Source: Lewinellaceae bacterium (GTDB lineage Bacteria; Bacteroidota; Bacteroidia; Chitinophagales; Saprospiraceae). From it: a DNA stretch of 64,000 bases. The stretch covers positions 1-64,000 of the forward strand of contig JADJYW010000004.1 in the NCBI GenBank assembly GCA_016719605.1, given 5' to 3'. How positions within the stretch are numbered: position 1 is the stretch's first letter; every line of letters starts with the position of its first letter. A program made the translations under genes and the position numbers. Positions 63,978-64,000 of the stretch are shown here, in pieces. The notes under the pieces were generated by a model. That model saw nothing but the letters and a program-made list of their open reading frames with translations. It was not told the DNA's origin and did no database searches.

Positions 63978-64000
63978 ACCCGGCTTCAAACCCGGGTTTT
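63978..64000 (+). terminator. Possible Rho-independent terminator at the window edge
   Basis: Stem ACCCGG/CCGGGT with an eight-base loop, followed by TTTT before the sequence ends; the T-run may continue outside. It would end the transcript of the FG-GAP gene after the MITE. Confidence 0.55.

Noticed and set aside
1..64000. CRISPR arrays, tRNAs, rRNAs, prophage or integrase genes
   Set aside because: No regularly spaced direct repeats with unique spacers, no cloverleaf with CCA-type acceptor, and no phage or recombinase proteins were found.

Overview
The window comes from a Bacteroidota chromosome with moderately high GC; a Saprospiria-like lineage is my inference. Evidence for the phylum: a PorU-type C25 sortase, a secreted FG-GAP protein with a type IX secretion (T9SS) sorting domain, a DUF2723/GT117 membrane protein, and many promoters with the Bacteroidota -7 box TAnnTTTG. 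In three genes this box ends exactly 4 nt before the ATG, which suggests leaderless mRNAs. No tRNA, rRNA or CRISPR array was seen.

Layout. 1-9.6 kb: 5' end of an ECF sigma factor, CNNM/CorC-type membrane protein, Bcp peroxiredoxin, yqeY-lptB, a conserved unknown, exonuclease III, pyrH, a lipoprotein, a proline-iminopeptidase-like lipoprotein and a diheme cytochrome c. 9.6-18.3 kb: a 167-bp MITE, an exported MBL-fold protein, a stress-type cluster (DUF1801, SRPBCC, a VOC-VOC-SRPBCC fusion, DUF1801), a GlxA-type AraC regulator, a Tat-signal pirin, DUF1304, DUF2461 and an MpaB-type oxygenase. 18.3-31 kb: four-repeat HhH protein plus ComEC, RidA, PorU, a secreted unknown, alkaline phosphatase, a membrane patatin, and behind it a structured non-coding RNA candidate. 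31-46 kb: HtpG, bestrophin, LolC/E permease, polyprenyl synthase, FrnE-type DsbA, a CarboxypepD_reg protein, OmpH/Skp, DUF2723, RuvX, peptide deformylase, PBP1A. 46-64 kb: TPR adenylate cyclase, a secreted unknown, O-antigen ligase, GT2 glycosyltransferase, LpxH-like phosphatase, a Dna2-like nuclease-helicase, a POT peptide transporter, a lipoprotein, a PaaY-like gamma-carbonic-anhydrase-fold protein and the T9SS substrate, ending in a second MITE.

Most interesting system: the Dna2-like gene (53484-57411) is invaded by a 556-bp element (55481-56036). Its ends are 43-bp G/C-rich inverted repeats, each itself nearly palindromic, and its only coding content is a DUF559 (Vsr-like, PD-(D/E)XK) endonuclease. 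The DUF559 frame reads straight through the right repeat into the helicase domain. A second copy of the repeat pair with only about 70 bp between (56795-56940) sits further down the same gene. The arrangement resembles REPIN/RAYT or Rickettsia palindromic elements, but with a DUF559 nuclease as the candidate mobilising enzyme.

Caution: six genes (MBL protein, polyprenyl synthase, FrnE, DUF2723, LpxH-like, helicase) carry frameshifts, and every one is repaired by adding one base to a homopolymer run (two in polyprenyl synthase). This points to systematic homopolymer under-calling rather than real pseudogenes. Two G/C-homopolymer tracts (33291-33391, 60421-60575) are also suspect. The cell-envelope genes (lptB, LolC/E, OmpH, PBP1A, polyprenyl synthase, LpxH-like, O-antigen ligase, GT2, DUF2723, PorU) are spread over many transcription units, so this is mostly a core-genome stretch peppered with small repeats.
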